Shown one piece after another: positions 1 through 6,142 of a stretch of 15,479 nt of DNA. The stretch is taken from NCBI GenBank assembly GCA_003218785.1, contig QHOM01000016.1, positions 1 through 15,479 on the forward strand. The letters are read 5' to 3'. Both the position numbers and the translations under genes were made by a program. The number at the start of each line of letters is the position of its first letter. The stretch's first letter is position 1. This DNA comes from Verrucomicrobiota bacterium (GTDB taxonomy: Bacteria > Verrucomicrobiota > Verrucomicrobiia > Chthoniobacterales > UBA10450). The notes under the pieces were generated by a model. It was not told the origin of the DNA and made no database searches. It saw only the letters and a program-made list of their open reading frames with translations.

Positions 1-854
1 ACCGCCATCCAGACGCAGGGCGCTTCGATGGGTAAGTCGGACCACGCACCGATCTTCAGGCCGATCATCGCCTCGTCGCGATATCGCCACCAGCCGTAGG
101 GCAGAGCAAGCGTCACTTCCCAGAGCAGGCTGATCAGGAGCAGGAGAAAGAAGGTGAAACTGAATGCGCGCCAATTGATGAGGCCCCGAGCGGTTTTGAA
201 AAATCCGGCCGAGGGAATAAGCGAAACACACGTAAGATAGATGAAGTACCAGGGGAACCCCGCAGGCGCGCCGGCGAACAATTTTCGATAAACGACTGCG
301 CCCGCGATTAAGACGAGGCCGAGGATCACGGAGGCGAAATGAAAATGCACCATGCGCGGCATCCCTTTGGTCGCAGCTTCATAATCCGGCACGTTGTAAG
401 CCGCCATCCAGTATTCGTCGCACCAGATATAACTCAGGAGCACGAGCATGAAACCGGTGAGATAGAAGACGAACTCTTCTATCGGTATCGAGCCGCCGCG
501 CGCGGGGATGTCAATGCCGAGAGTGGCGGGCTTGTTTGGGAAGACGAAGAAAGCGTTACCGAAGAGCACATCGAGGACAAAGCCGAGCGGCGCCAGGATG
601 GCTATCGTACGCCAAAAGGCCGCGCGCGGAAACTTTAGATCGGGTCGGCAGGTAAACCACCACGCCAGCGCTGCGATCGGAATGGTGAAGAGGAGCAGAC
701 TCCAGGTGTAACCGAGCGGTGTCGGATTGGCAGAGCTCGGCTGTAAGACGACGGGATGCGCCACGGCGCGTAGCGTCAATATTGCCGCGATGATCAGGAG
801 CGCCGCGATTGCGAAGACCACCTGAGCTGGCTGTCGCGATTCACGGGTGTCCAT
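1..854 (-). CDS. Polytopic membrane protein with lycopene cyclase (CrtYcd)-like repeats, 3' end cut by window edge
   Basis: The frame is open from an ATG at 854 to the left edge (284 complete codons), so the C-terminus is missing. About six or seven hydrophobic segments are visible. Residues 50-150 resemble the small membrane lycopene cyclase domain (CrtYc/CrtYd, CarR type): a run like WSLLLFTIPIAAL, then RPDLKF, a segment ending in FGNAFF, LGI, and the acidic motif PIEE (124-127) followed by FVFYLTG. A second, weaker copy near residues 245-280 has YGWWRY, IGLKIG and LPIE (274-277), where the second acidic residue is Ala. In this family the PxE(E/D) acids are important for cyclisation of lycopene in carotenoid synthesis. 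The two-copy pattern fits a fused c+d protein, though 284+ residues is longer than usual. The gene follows fabD on the same strand after 124 bases. No in-frame ATG lies between the upstream in-frame TGA and this start. Enzyme activity is inferred, not shown. Confidence 0.6.
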   Translation of the reverse strand, partial: MDTRESRQPAQVVFAIAALLIIAAILTLRAVAHPVVLQPSSANPTPLGYTWSLLLFTIPIAALAWWFTCRPDLKFPRAAFWRTIAILAPLGFVLDVLFGNAFFVFPNKPATLGIDIPARGGSIPIEEFVFYLTGFMLVLLSYIWCDEYWMAAYNVPDYEAATKGMPRMVHFHFASVILGLVLIAGAVVYRKLFAGAPAGFPWYFIYLTCVSLIPSAGFFKTARGLINWRAFSFTFFLLLLISLLWEVTLALPYGWWRYRDEAMIGLKIGAWSDLPIEAPCVWMA

Positions 855-978
855 CGGAAGAACGGCTAACGAGTCGAGATTACGCGCAAGGAAAGAAATG
901 CGGAACTCGAAAGTTCAGCGCGATTGCCTTCGGATCTTGCAGCGAAACTCCGGGCGAGTGCGCCGCACAACCGATCCC

Positions 979-1911
979 CTAGCCGGCGCGCAGTTTCTCA
1001 GCGCAGGCTCGCACAGATGCGGAATCGCTGACGCTCATCACGTCCGCGCCATTGTGTGTTCGTCGCAACAAACCAGCAAGCACGGCGCCCGGCCCTAACT
1101 CCATGAAAAAATCGCAGCCAAGCTCGGCAAGTCGCTCTATGCAGTCGAGCCAACGCACTGTGCCCGTGACCTGATCTTGCAGAGTGCGGCGAATTTCCTC
1201 AGGCGTCGTCACCTCGTCGCCGGTGACATTGCTGATTACCGCAAAGCGCGGTGTTTTCATCGGTACTTCGGCGAGGACTTCGCCTAGCTTCCGATAAGCC
1301 ATTTCCATTAAGCGCGAATGATATGCACCAGCGACGTTGAGTAACGTCGCTCGACGAATCCCATGCTCCTTCGCCATGCCAATGGCAGTTTCGACTTTGG
1401 CGCGCTCACCGGAAATTACGATCTGGCCGGGAGCGTTGATATTTGCAACATCTACATCGGCGTCGGCGGCCAGGGCGCGGACCGCATTTTCATCCGCGCC
1501 GATCATCGCCGCCATCGCGCCTGACGTGACGGCGCAGGCTTCATCCATCAATTGCCCACGTTTCTGCACAAGTTGTAGTCCTGTCGCAAAATCGAATGTG
1601 CCCGCCGCCGCATGCGCGGTCATTTCGCCTAACGACAGGCCCGCCGCTCCTTCGACCGGAAGATCGCCCGCCAATTCACGTAATGCCACGAGACAGGCAA
1701 GTCCATGAACATAAAGGGCAGGCTGGCAGTTTGAAGTTTTGGTCAACTCTTCAATCGGGCCGCTCCACGCAATTTCGCTTAGGTTCTGTCCAAGAATTTC
1801 ATCCGCCTGCCGAAACAAATCCGCTGCAACAGGGAATTGCTCCGCCAAATCGCGTCCCATCCCGATGCTTTGCGCACCTTGCCCGGCAAAGAGCAGCGCG
1901 ATTTTTTTCAT
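979..1911 (-). CDS. fabD: Malonyl-CoA:ACP transacylase FabD
   Basis: 310 residues, the usual FabD length. The protein moves the malonyl group from CoA to acyl carrier protein, supplying elongation units for cytoplasmic type II fatty acid synthesis. The N-terminal GQGAQ motif is at residues 10-14, the nucleophile-elbow GLSLGE at 91-96 (Ser93 as nucleophile; Leu replaces the more common His before it), the active-site Arg in QKRGQ at 118, and the catalytic His in GAYHSRLM at 198. The C-terminal ELGPGAVLAGLLRR is also typical. The gene reads away from nuoD, so the two probably have separate promoters in the shared upstream region. No other fab genes are visible; the next gene on the same strand is the lycopene cyclase-like protein, and co-transcription of the two is possible. 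The ATG at 1911 places the family N-terminus (MKKIALLFAGQG) correctly; the ribosome site before it is weak. Confidence 0.95.
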   Translation of the reverse strand: MKKIALLFAGQGAQSIGMGRDLAEQFPVAADLFRQADEILGQNLSEIAWSGPIEELTKTSNCQPALYVHGLACLVALRELAGDLPVEGAAGLSLGEMTAHAAAGTFDFATGLQLVQKRGQLMDEACAVTSGAMAAMIGADENAVRALAADADVDVANINAPGQIVISGERAKVETAIGMAKEHGIRRATLLNVAGAYHSRLMEMAYRKLGEVLAEVPMKTPRFAVISNVTGDEVTTPEEIRRTLQDQVTGTVRWLDCIERLAELGCDFFMELGPGAVLAGLLRRTHNGADVMSVSDSASVRACAEKLRAG

Positions 1912-1958
1912 TCGATTTTCATCTTCGTTGCCCAGTTCGCGCGATTCAAACGCGAAAC

Positions 1959-2016
1959 GGTAGGGACGGATCGCTGAGCCGTCCGTCTTCGGCGCGTCCG
2001 GCGGTCGCGCCCTACC
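1959..2016. repeat. Palindromic intergenic repeat able to form a three-way junction (REP-like)
   Basis: Outer arms GGTAGGG (1959-1965) and CCCTACC (2010-2016) are perfect inverse complements. Between them sit two hairpins: GGACGG (1964-1969) with CCGTCC (1979-1984), extended inward with one mismatch, and GGCGCG (1991-1996) with CGCGCC (2006-2011). The outer stem shares a few bases with the hairpin arms, so the three stems compete slightly at the junction. The element lies between the divergent fabD and nuoD starts and could affect transcription or mRNA stability of either. It resembles repetitive extragenic palindromes; copy number elsewhere in the genome cannot be seen here. Confidence 0.65.
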
Positions 2017-2069
2017 ACCTTACACTCTCTGCGCTCCCAGATGACGCGTGCGCCGAAATTGCTTGCGCG

Positions 2070-2089
2070 CGCTGGTTCACGCGCCAGCG
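2070..2089 (+). other. Hairpin shortly upstream of the preferred nuoD start
   Basis: CGCTGG (2070-2075) pairs perfectly with CCAGCG (2084-2089) around an 8-base loop. It ends 20 bases before the ATG at 2110. If nuoD starts at 2110, this hairpin is in the leader and may modulate translation; if it starts at 2041, it is coding. Confidence 0.35.
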
Positions 2090-2109
2090 TAAATGTGGTT
2101 GTTAATCGT

Positions 2110-3366
2110 ATGCCATTTACAACGCGCGAGATTGAATCACCCGATCCGGTGACGCGGGTCGCTGCGGCGGACGCGAAGCTGCACCACGCCGATGACGACA
2201 TCGGCGAGAAGATGGTATTGAACATGGGGCCGTCGCATCCTGCCACACATGGCGTGTTGCGGCTCGTGCTCGAACTCGACGGCGAAATTATTACCAAAGC
2301 GACGCCAGACATCGGCTTTTTGCATCGCGGTGACGAAAAAATCGCGGAGAACATGCAATACAACCAATTCGTGCCGTACACCGATCGGCTCGATTACCTC
2401 GCCCCGCTTTCAAACAACGTCGCATATGCCCTCGCCGTCGAAAAGCTTATGAGCTGGGAAATCCCGCCGCGCGGGAAAGCGCTTCGAACGATTTGCTGCG
2501 AGACCTCCCGTATCTCGTCACATTTGATGGGCATCGGTGCAATGGCGCTCGATTTGGGCGCGATGACAGTCTTCCTCTACACGTTCACTGAGCGTGAGAA
2601 ACTTTATAATCTTTTCGAATTATTGACGGGTGCGCGTTTCACCACCTCCTACACACGTGTGGGCGGACAGATTCGCGATCTTCCCGAGAATTTCATCCCG
2701 CAGTTAAGAAAGTTTCTCGACGAATTTATTCCGAGCCTCGATGAATGCGATCAATTGCTCACGCGCAATCGCATCTTTGTCGATCGAACGAAGGACATCG
2801 CCGTCATTACAAAAAACCGTGCGATTGCCTACGCGCTTTCCGGACCGAATTTGCGGGGCAGTGGGATCGAACACGATTTGCGCCGCAAACATCCGTATCT
2901 CGATTACGAAAATTACGATTTCGACGTCGTGATTGGCAGCGCGGGAGATTGTTACGATCGCTATTTGGTGCGGATCGAGGAAATGCGGCAGAGCGTGCGG
3001 ATCTTGCGCCAGGTGAGTGATCAATTGCCGAGCGGACCGATCAACGTGGTGGATTGGAAAAACATGACGCCACCAAAATCGCGGGTCATGACGAAGATGG
3101 AAGAGCTGATCCATCATTTCATCGTGGTAACGGAAGGACTCGATGCGCCGCCGGGCGAAATTTATTTCGCAGCGGAAAATCCCAAAGGCGAGCTGGGCTT
3201 TTACATCAATAGCAAGGGCGGCGGCGTGCCGTATCGGCTGAAAATTCGCGCGCCGTCGTTTGTCAACCTCAGCATCCTGCCCGAGCTTCTGCCCGGTTGC
3301 ATGGTAAGCGACGTGCCCGCCGTGTTGGGCAGTCTGGACTTCGTCATGGGCGAATGCGACAGATGA
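2110..3366 (+). CDS. nuoD: NADH-quinone oxidoreductase subunit D (49 kDa)
   Basis: 418 residues from the ATG at 2110. NuoD is the large, cluster-free subunit of the complex I connecting module; it evolved from the NiFe-hydrogenase large subunit and forms the quinone pocket with NuoB and NuoH. Diagnostic segments are NMGPSHPATHGVLRL near the N-terminus, GFLHRGDEKIAE, YTDRLDYLAPL, the CETSRISSHLMGIG region, and the C-terminal GSLDFVMGECDR. The frame is open further upstream, with an alternative ATG at 2041 that adds 23 residues. I prefer 2110 because the extra residues do not look like the family and their DNA holds a hairpin; neither start has a clear Shine-Dalgarno site. It is a stand-alone NuoD, not a NuoCD fusion. 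No nuoC lies upstream. The stop overlaps the ATG of the next gene by four bases (ATGA), implying translational coupling. Confidence 0.97.
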   Translation: MPFTTREIESPDPVTRVAAADAKLHHADDDIGEKMVLNMGPSHPATHGVLRLVLELDGEIITKATPDIGFLHRGDEKIAENMQYNQFVPYTDRLDYLAPLSNNVAYALAVEKLMSWEIPPRGKALRTICCETSRISSHLMGIGAMALDLGAMTVFLYTFTEREKLYNLFELLTGARFTTSYTRVGGQIRDLPENFIPQLRKFLDEFIPSLDECDQLLTRNRIFVDRTKDIAVITKNRAIAYALSGPNLRGSGIEHDLRRKHPYLDYENYDFDVVIGSAGDCYDRYLVRIEEMRQSVRILRQVSDQLPSGPINVVDWKNMTPPKSRVMTKMEELIHHFIVVTEGLDAPPGEIYFAAENPKGELGFYINSKGGGVPYRLKIRAPSFVNLSILPELLPGCMVSDVPAVLGSLDFVMGECDR

Positions 3367-3668
3367 ACATGTCGATCTTTAAATCAGTGCCGCGAATCGC
3401 GGTCGCACTGCTGCTAGCAGTGAGTCTGGTAGGTTTGAGCGCGTGCACTTCGGGCAAACGAATCACCAAGGCGAACGTCGATGAAGTGGCCGAGGGGATG
3501 TCGAAAAAACAGGTCGAATCGATCCTGGGTCCCCCAACTTCCATCAACAACGAGGATTTCATTATCATGAAAAAAACGACGTACGTTTACCAGCAAGGCA
3601 AAGACACGGTAACGATCGTTTTTAAGGACGACAAAGTGCAGTCGAAGGACAGCACGCTGTCCTATTAA
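3363..3668 (+). CDS. Small BamE/SmpA-OmlA-like lipoprotein inside the nuo operon
   Basis: 101 residues from the ATG at 3363, which overlaps the nuoD stop as ATGA; a second in-frame ATG is at 3369. The N-terminus is a lipoprotein signal: basic residues (K7, R11), a hydrophobic stretch (12-24) and the lipobox LSAC with the lipidated Cys28. The mature part has the layout of SmpA/OmlA (BamE-like) domains: ITKANVDEVAEGMSKKQVES followed by LGPP, then beta-rich sequence (YVYQQGKDTVTIVFKDDKVQ). Proteins of this type sit in the inner leaflet of the outer membrane or face the periplasm. Lipoproteins are not core complex I subunits. The tight coupling to nuoD and the 14-base gap to nuoEF make co-expression likely; a role in complex assembly would be a guess. 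An upstream in-frame ATG at 3297 lies deep inside nuoD and would bury the signal peptide. Confidence 0.8.
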   Translation: MNMSIFKSVPRIAVALLLAVSLVGLSACTSGKRITKANVDEVAEGMSKKQVESILGPPTSINNEDFIIMKKTTYVYQQGKDTVTIVFKDDKVQSKDSTLSY

Positions 3669-3682
3669 TACCGCCACTTCCC

Positions 3683-5674
3683 ATGGACTCGACGAGCGCA
3701 CACGTTCCCGCCGAGTTGCAGCGGAAAATGGATGAAGCGATCGCGCGTTATCCAGAGGATCACCGGCGCAGCGCGGCGATGTCACTGCTGCATTTGTGGC
3801 AGGAACACTTCGGATTCATCACCGACGAAGGAGTGAAATGGATAGCGACAAAACTCGGGCTGCAGCCGATTAACATCCTCGAGCTGGTCACGTTTTATCC
3901 GATGTTTCGCCAGAAGCCCGCGGGCAAAACGCACATCCGTGTCTGCCGCACACTCAGTTGCGCGATGGCAGGCAGTTATCAGTTAATGAAAAATTTATGT
4001 GTGGCGACTGGAATTGAACGCCGCCGCCCCAGCCATGGAATGCACAATCCCATCTCGGTGAGTGCCGATGGAAATTACAGCATCGAGTTTGTCGAATGTC
4101 TGGCGAGCTGCGGCACCGCGCCAGTGTGCATGATCAGCGAAGAGCTGCGCGAAAACATCGATCCAAATTCTGTAGCCGACCTTGTCCGCAATCGGCTATC
4201 CGCGATCGGCAATCCGCGATTGCATCCACCTCATCCGCTCGAACATCGCCTCATTTTTAAAAATATCGGACGCGAAGACTGGACGACAGATATCGATTGT
4301 TACGTGCGTGATGGCGGTTACGAACAACTGAAACAAGCGCTGACGATGTCGCGCAGCGAAATTGTCGATAGAGTCAAGAACTCCGGGCTGCGGGGTCGCG
4401 GGGGCGCCGGGTTCCCTTGCGGCGTGAAGTGGAGCTTCATCAAGCCCGATGAGAAAAAGCCGGTCTATTTGATCTGCAACGCGGATGAATCCGAGCCAGG
4501 CACGTTCAAGGACCGCTACATCATCCACGAGGACCCGCATCAACTGCTCGAAGGAATCCTGATCTCGTGTTTCGCACTGAATGCGAGGACCGCCTATATT
4601 TATATAAGAGGCGAATTTCCGGAGGGCGCGAAGATCCTCGAACGCGCCATCGAAGAAGCACGCGAACATAATTTCCTTGGGCGTAACATCCTCGGCTCCG
4701 GATTCAATGTAGAGGTTTACATCCATCGCGGCGCGGGTGCTTATATTTGTGGCGAAGAAACCGGCCTGATCGAATCACTGGAGGGCAAACGGGGTTATCC
4801 CCGGATCAAACCACCGTATTTCCCGGCCGTTCTTGGTCTCTACATGTGCCCGACAATCGTGAATAACGTCGAGACGCTTTGCCACGTGAAACACATTATC
4901 GCCATGGGTGGCGCTAAGTATGCGCGACTGGGACGGCCGAACAACACCGGGACCCGAATTGTCTGCGTGAGCGGCGACGTGCAGCGACCGGCCTATTTTG
5001 AAATCGAAGTAGGCGCAGTGACTATGGGTCAGCTGATCTACGAGATGGCCGGCGGGTTGAAACCTGGGCGAAAACTGAAGGCGGTTATTCCGGGCGGAAG
5101 CTCCGCCAAAGTTTTACGAGCGGATGAGCGGTTTAAGATCAAGCAAAAGCAATTCGACGGGTCGATCATCGAAAGCGAGATGTCGCTCGATGAAATCCCG
5201 ATGGATTTTGATTCCCTGGCCGCGGCGGGTTCGATGGCTGGTTCCGGCGGGGTAATCGTGCTCGACGATTCTCGCGACATGGTTTGGACGCTCAATAACA
5301 TCAACGAGTTCTATGCGCACGAGAGCTGTGGCCAATGCACGCCCTGCCGGGAAGGCTCACTGTGGATGCAAAAAATTACAGACCGCATGTTACTCGGCGG
5401 TGGGGTAACGGAAGATCCAAAAACGCTCAAAAGTATCGGAGACAATATTGCCGGCCGCACAATTTGCGCGTTTGGGGAAGCATGCGCATGGCCAACGCAG
5501 AGTTTCGTCCAAAAATTTCCCGAAGAATTCGCCGCGCGCGCGCAGAAGCCTGTTCCACCGCCGCTTCCACCTGAATACACGCCGGAAGAATTAATCGAGG
5601 AGGAGTTGATCCTGACAATTCCAATGGCGCACGATCCCGGCTGGGAAAAAGCCGGCGCGAAAGGAACGATCTAA
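3683..5674 (+). CDS. nuoEF: Fused NADH-quinone oxidoreductase subunits E and F
   Basis: 663 residues combining two peripheral subunits that are usually separate. NuoE part, about 1-170: thioredoxin-like domain with the [2Fe-2S] ligands Cys88, Cys93, Cys139 and Cys143. NuoF part, about 188-645: FMN-binding GRGGAGFP (238-245), CNADESEPGTFKDR (265-278), the glycine-rich NADH region GAGAYICGEETG (350-361), and the [4Fe-4S] N3 ligands in SCGQCTPCREG (Cys549, 552, 555) with Cys595. The protein oxidises NADH on FMN and passes electrons to NuoG. No stop and no plausible internal start separate the parts; NuoF would normally begin near HRLIFKNIG (188-196), where there is no Met. The linker (residues about 169-181) is encoded by a 7-base tandem repeat, described separately. 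All cofactor ligands are kept, so the fusion should be functional. A frame error that created the fusion is unlikely because both halves share one frame. Confidence 0.95.
   Translation: MDSTSAHVPAELQRKMDEAIARYPEDHRRSAAMSLLHLWQEHFGFITDEGVKWIATKLGLQPINILELVTFYPMFRQKPAGKTHIRVCRTLSCAMAGSYQLMKNLCVATGIERRRPSHGMHNPISVSADGNYSIEFVECLASCGTAPVCMISEELRENIDPNSVADLVRNRLSAIGNPRLHPPHPLEHRLIFKNIGREDWTTDIDCYVRDGGYEQLKQALTMSRSEIVDRVKNSGLRGRGGAGFPCGVKWSFIKPDEKKPVYLICNADESEPGTFKDRYIIHEDPHQLLEGILISCFALNARTAYIYIRGEFPEGAKILERAIEEAREHNFLGRNILGSGFNVEVYIHRGAGAYICGEETGLIESLEGKRGYPRIKPPYFPAVLGLYMCPTIVNNVETLCHVKHIIAMGGAKYARLGRPNNTGTRIVCVSGDVQRPAYFEIEVGAVTMGQLIYEMAGGLKPGRKLKAVIPGGSSAKVLRADERFKIKQKQFDGSIIESEMSLDEIPMDFDSLAAAGSMAGSGGVIVLDDSRDMVWTLNNINEFYAHESCGQCTPCREGSLWMQKITDRMLLGGGVTEDPKTLKSIGDNIAGRTICAFGEACAWPTQSFVQKFPEEFAARAQKPVPPPLPPEYTPEELIEEELILTIPMAHDPGWEKAGAKGTI
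4188..4223 (+). repeat. 7-base tandem repeat in the nuoE-nuoF fusion linker
   Basis: Four consecutive 7-base units of the form NATCSGC: AATCGGC (4190-4196), TATCCGC (4197-4203), GATCGGC (4204-4210), AATCCGC (4211-4217), then a partial GATTGC. The tract is bounded by the inverted pair GCAATCG (4188-4194) and CGATTGC (4217-4223). It encodes the low-conservation stretch RNRLSAIGNPRLH between the NuoE and NuoF domains. Such degenerate short-period tracts resemble the arms of the intergenic elements further downstream. Confidence 0.7.
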
Positions 5675-5676
5675 AC

Positions 5677-6111
5677 ATGAATCTGGAAGCCAGGAGACCA
5701 GGAATAAAATTAGGAAATACGGAGCTGACAGATCGCATCATTGCGGCGGCAATCCGCGTTCATAAAGAACTAGGGCTGGGCTTTCTCGAAATTATGTATG
5801 CGGAGGCGCTGGCAATCGAACTCGCAAGCACACGCATATCTTTCGAGCGACAAAAGCTCTTACCGATTTTTTACCGTGAGCATCTCATTGGAGAACATCG
5901 TCTCGATCTCGTTGTTGAAGGAACAGTTATCATTGAACTGAAAGCAATCTCGGCGTTGGAGGATATTCACTACGCAATTGTTCGCTCGTACCTAAAAGCA
6001 GCGGATCTCAGTGATGGCTTGTTGCTAAATTTCGCAAGTGCTCGCCTGACGGTAAAACGCGTCGGACGTGAGTATCATCCCAAACTCCAAAACGAAGACA
6101 TGCATCTTTAG
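5677..6111 (+). CDS. GxxExxY family protein (PD-(D/E)XK nuclease-like)
   Basis: 144 residues. The family-defining motif is GFLEIMY (residues 35-41), preceded by LTDRIIAAAIRVHKELG, the typical N-terminal helix. Asp77, Glu87 and Lys89 in RLDLVVEGTVIIELKA are arranged like a PD-(D/E)XK nuclease core; HYAIVRSYLKA and GLLLNFA complete the fold. The family's biochemical role is not settled, and nuclease activity is inferred from the motif. The first 13 or so residues are encoded by the left inverted repeat and look like an add-on to the normal start of the family. The gene has no link in sequence to complex I and appears inserted between nuoF and nuoG. There is no Shine-Dalgarno site of its own; the ATG is 2 bases after the nuoF stop, so translation may depend on coupling. 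Base composition looks AT-richer than the nuo genes (28 of 60 G+C at 5821-5880, against 40 of 60 at 4921-4980, counted by hand). Confidence 0.88.
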   Translation: MNLEARRPGIKLGNTELTDRIIAAAIRVHKELGLGFLEIMYAEALAIELASTRISFERQKLLPIFYREHLIGEHRLDLVVEGTVIIELKAISALEDIHYAIVRSYLKAADLSDGLLLNFASARLTVKRVGREYHPKLQNEDMHL

Positions 6112-6140
6112 TTTCCTGGCTTCCTGGTTTCCAGATTTAT
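5677..6140 (+). mobile_element. Inverted-repeat-bounded cassette carrying a GxxExxY gene, at the nuoF|nuoG junction
   Basis: The left arm (5677-5704) and the inverse complement of the right arm (6113-6140) match at 24 of 28 positions. Both read approximately ATRAATCTGG followed by AARCCAGGARRCCAGGAA. The cassette begins 2 bases after the nuoF stop and ends 2 bases before the nuoG ATG, and one ORF fills it: its start codon is the outer end of the left arm and its stop (6109-6111) abuts the right arm. Each arm contains repeated CCAGGA. In mRNA the arms could form a long stem with the ORF as the loop. No transposase is encoded and no target-site duplication is evident. Calling it mobile is an inference from architecture. 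Confidence 0.65.
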
Positions 6141-6142
6141 TT

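Noticed and set aside
339..638. Open frame on the + strand (99 codons) at the left
   Set aside because: Antisense to the lycopene cyclase-like gene, which has membrane helices and family motifs.
1908..2381. Open frame on the - strand (157 codons) upstream of fabD
   Set aside because: Antisense to the N-terminal part of nuoD and crossing the palindromic repeat; no recognisable domain.
4230..4300. A separate nuoF start inside nuoEF
   Set aside because: There is no ATG near the family N-terminus (HRLIFKNIG), no stop for nuoE in frame, and no ribosome site.
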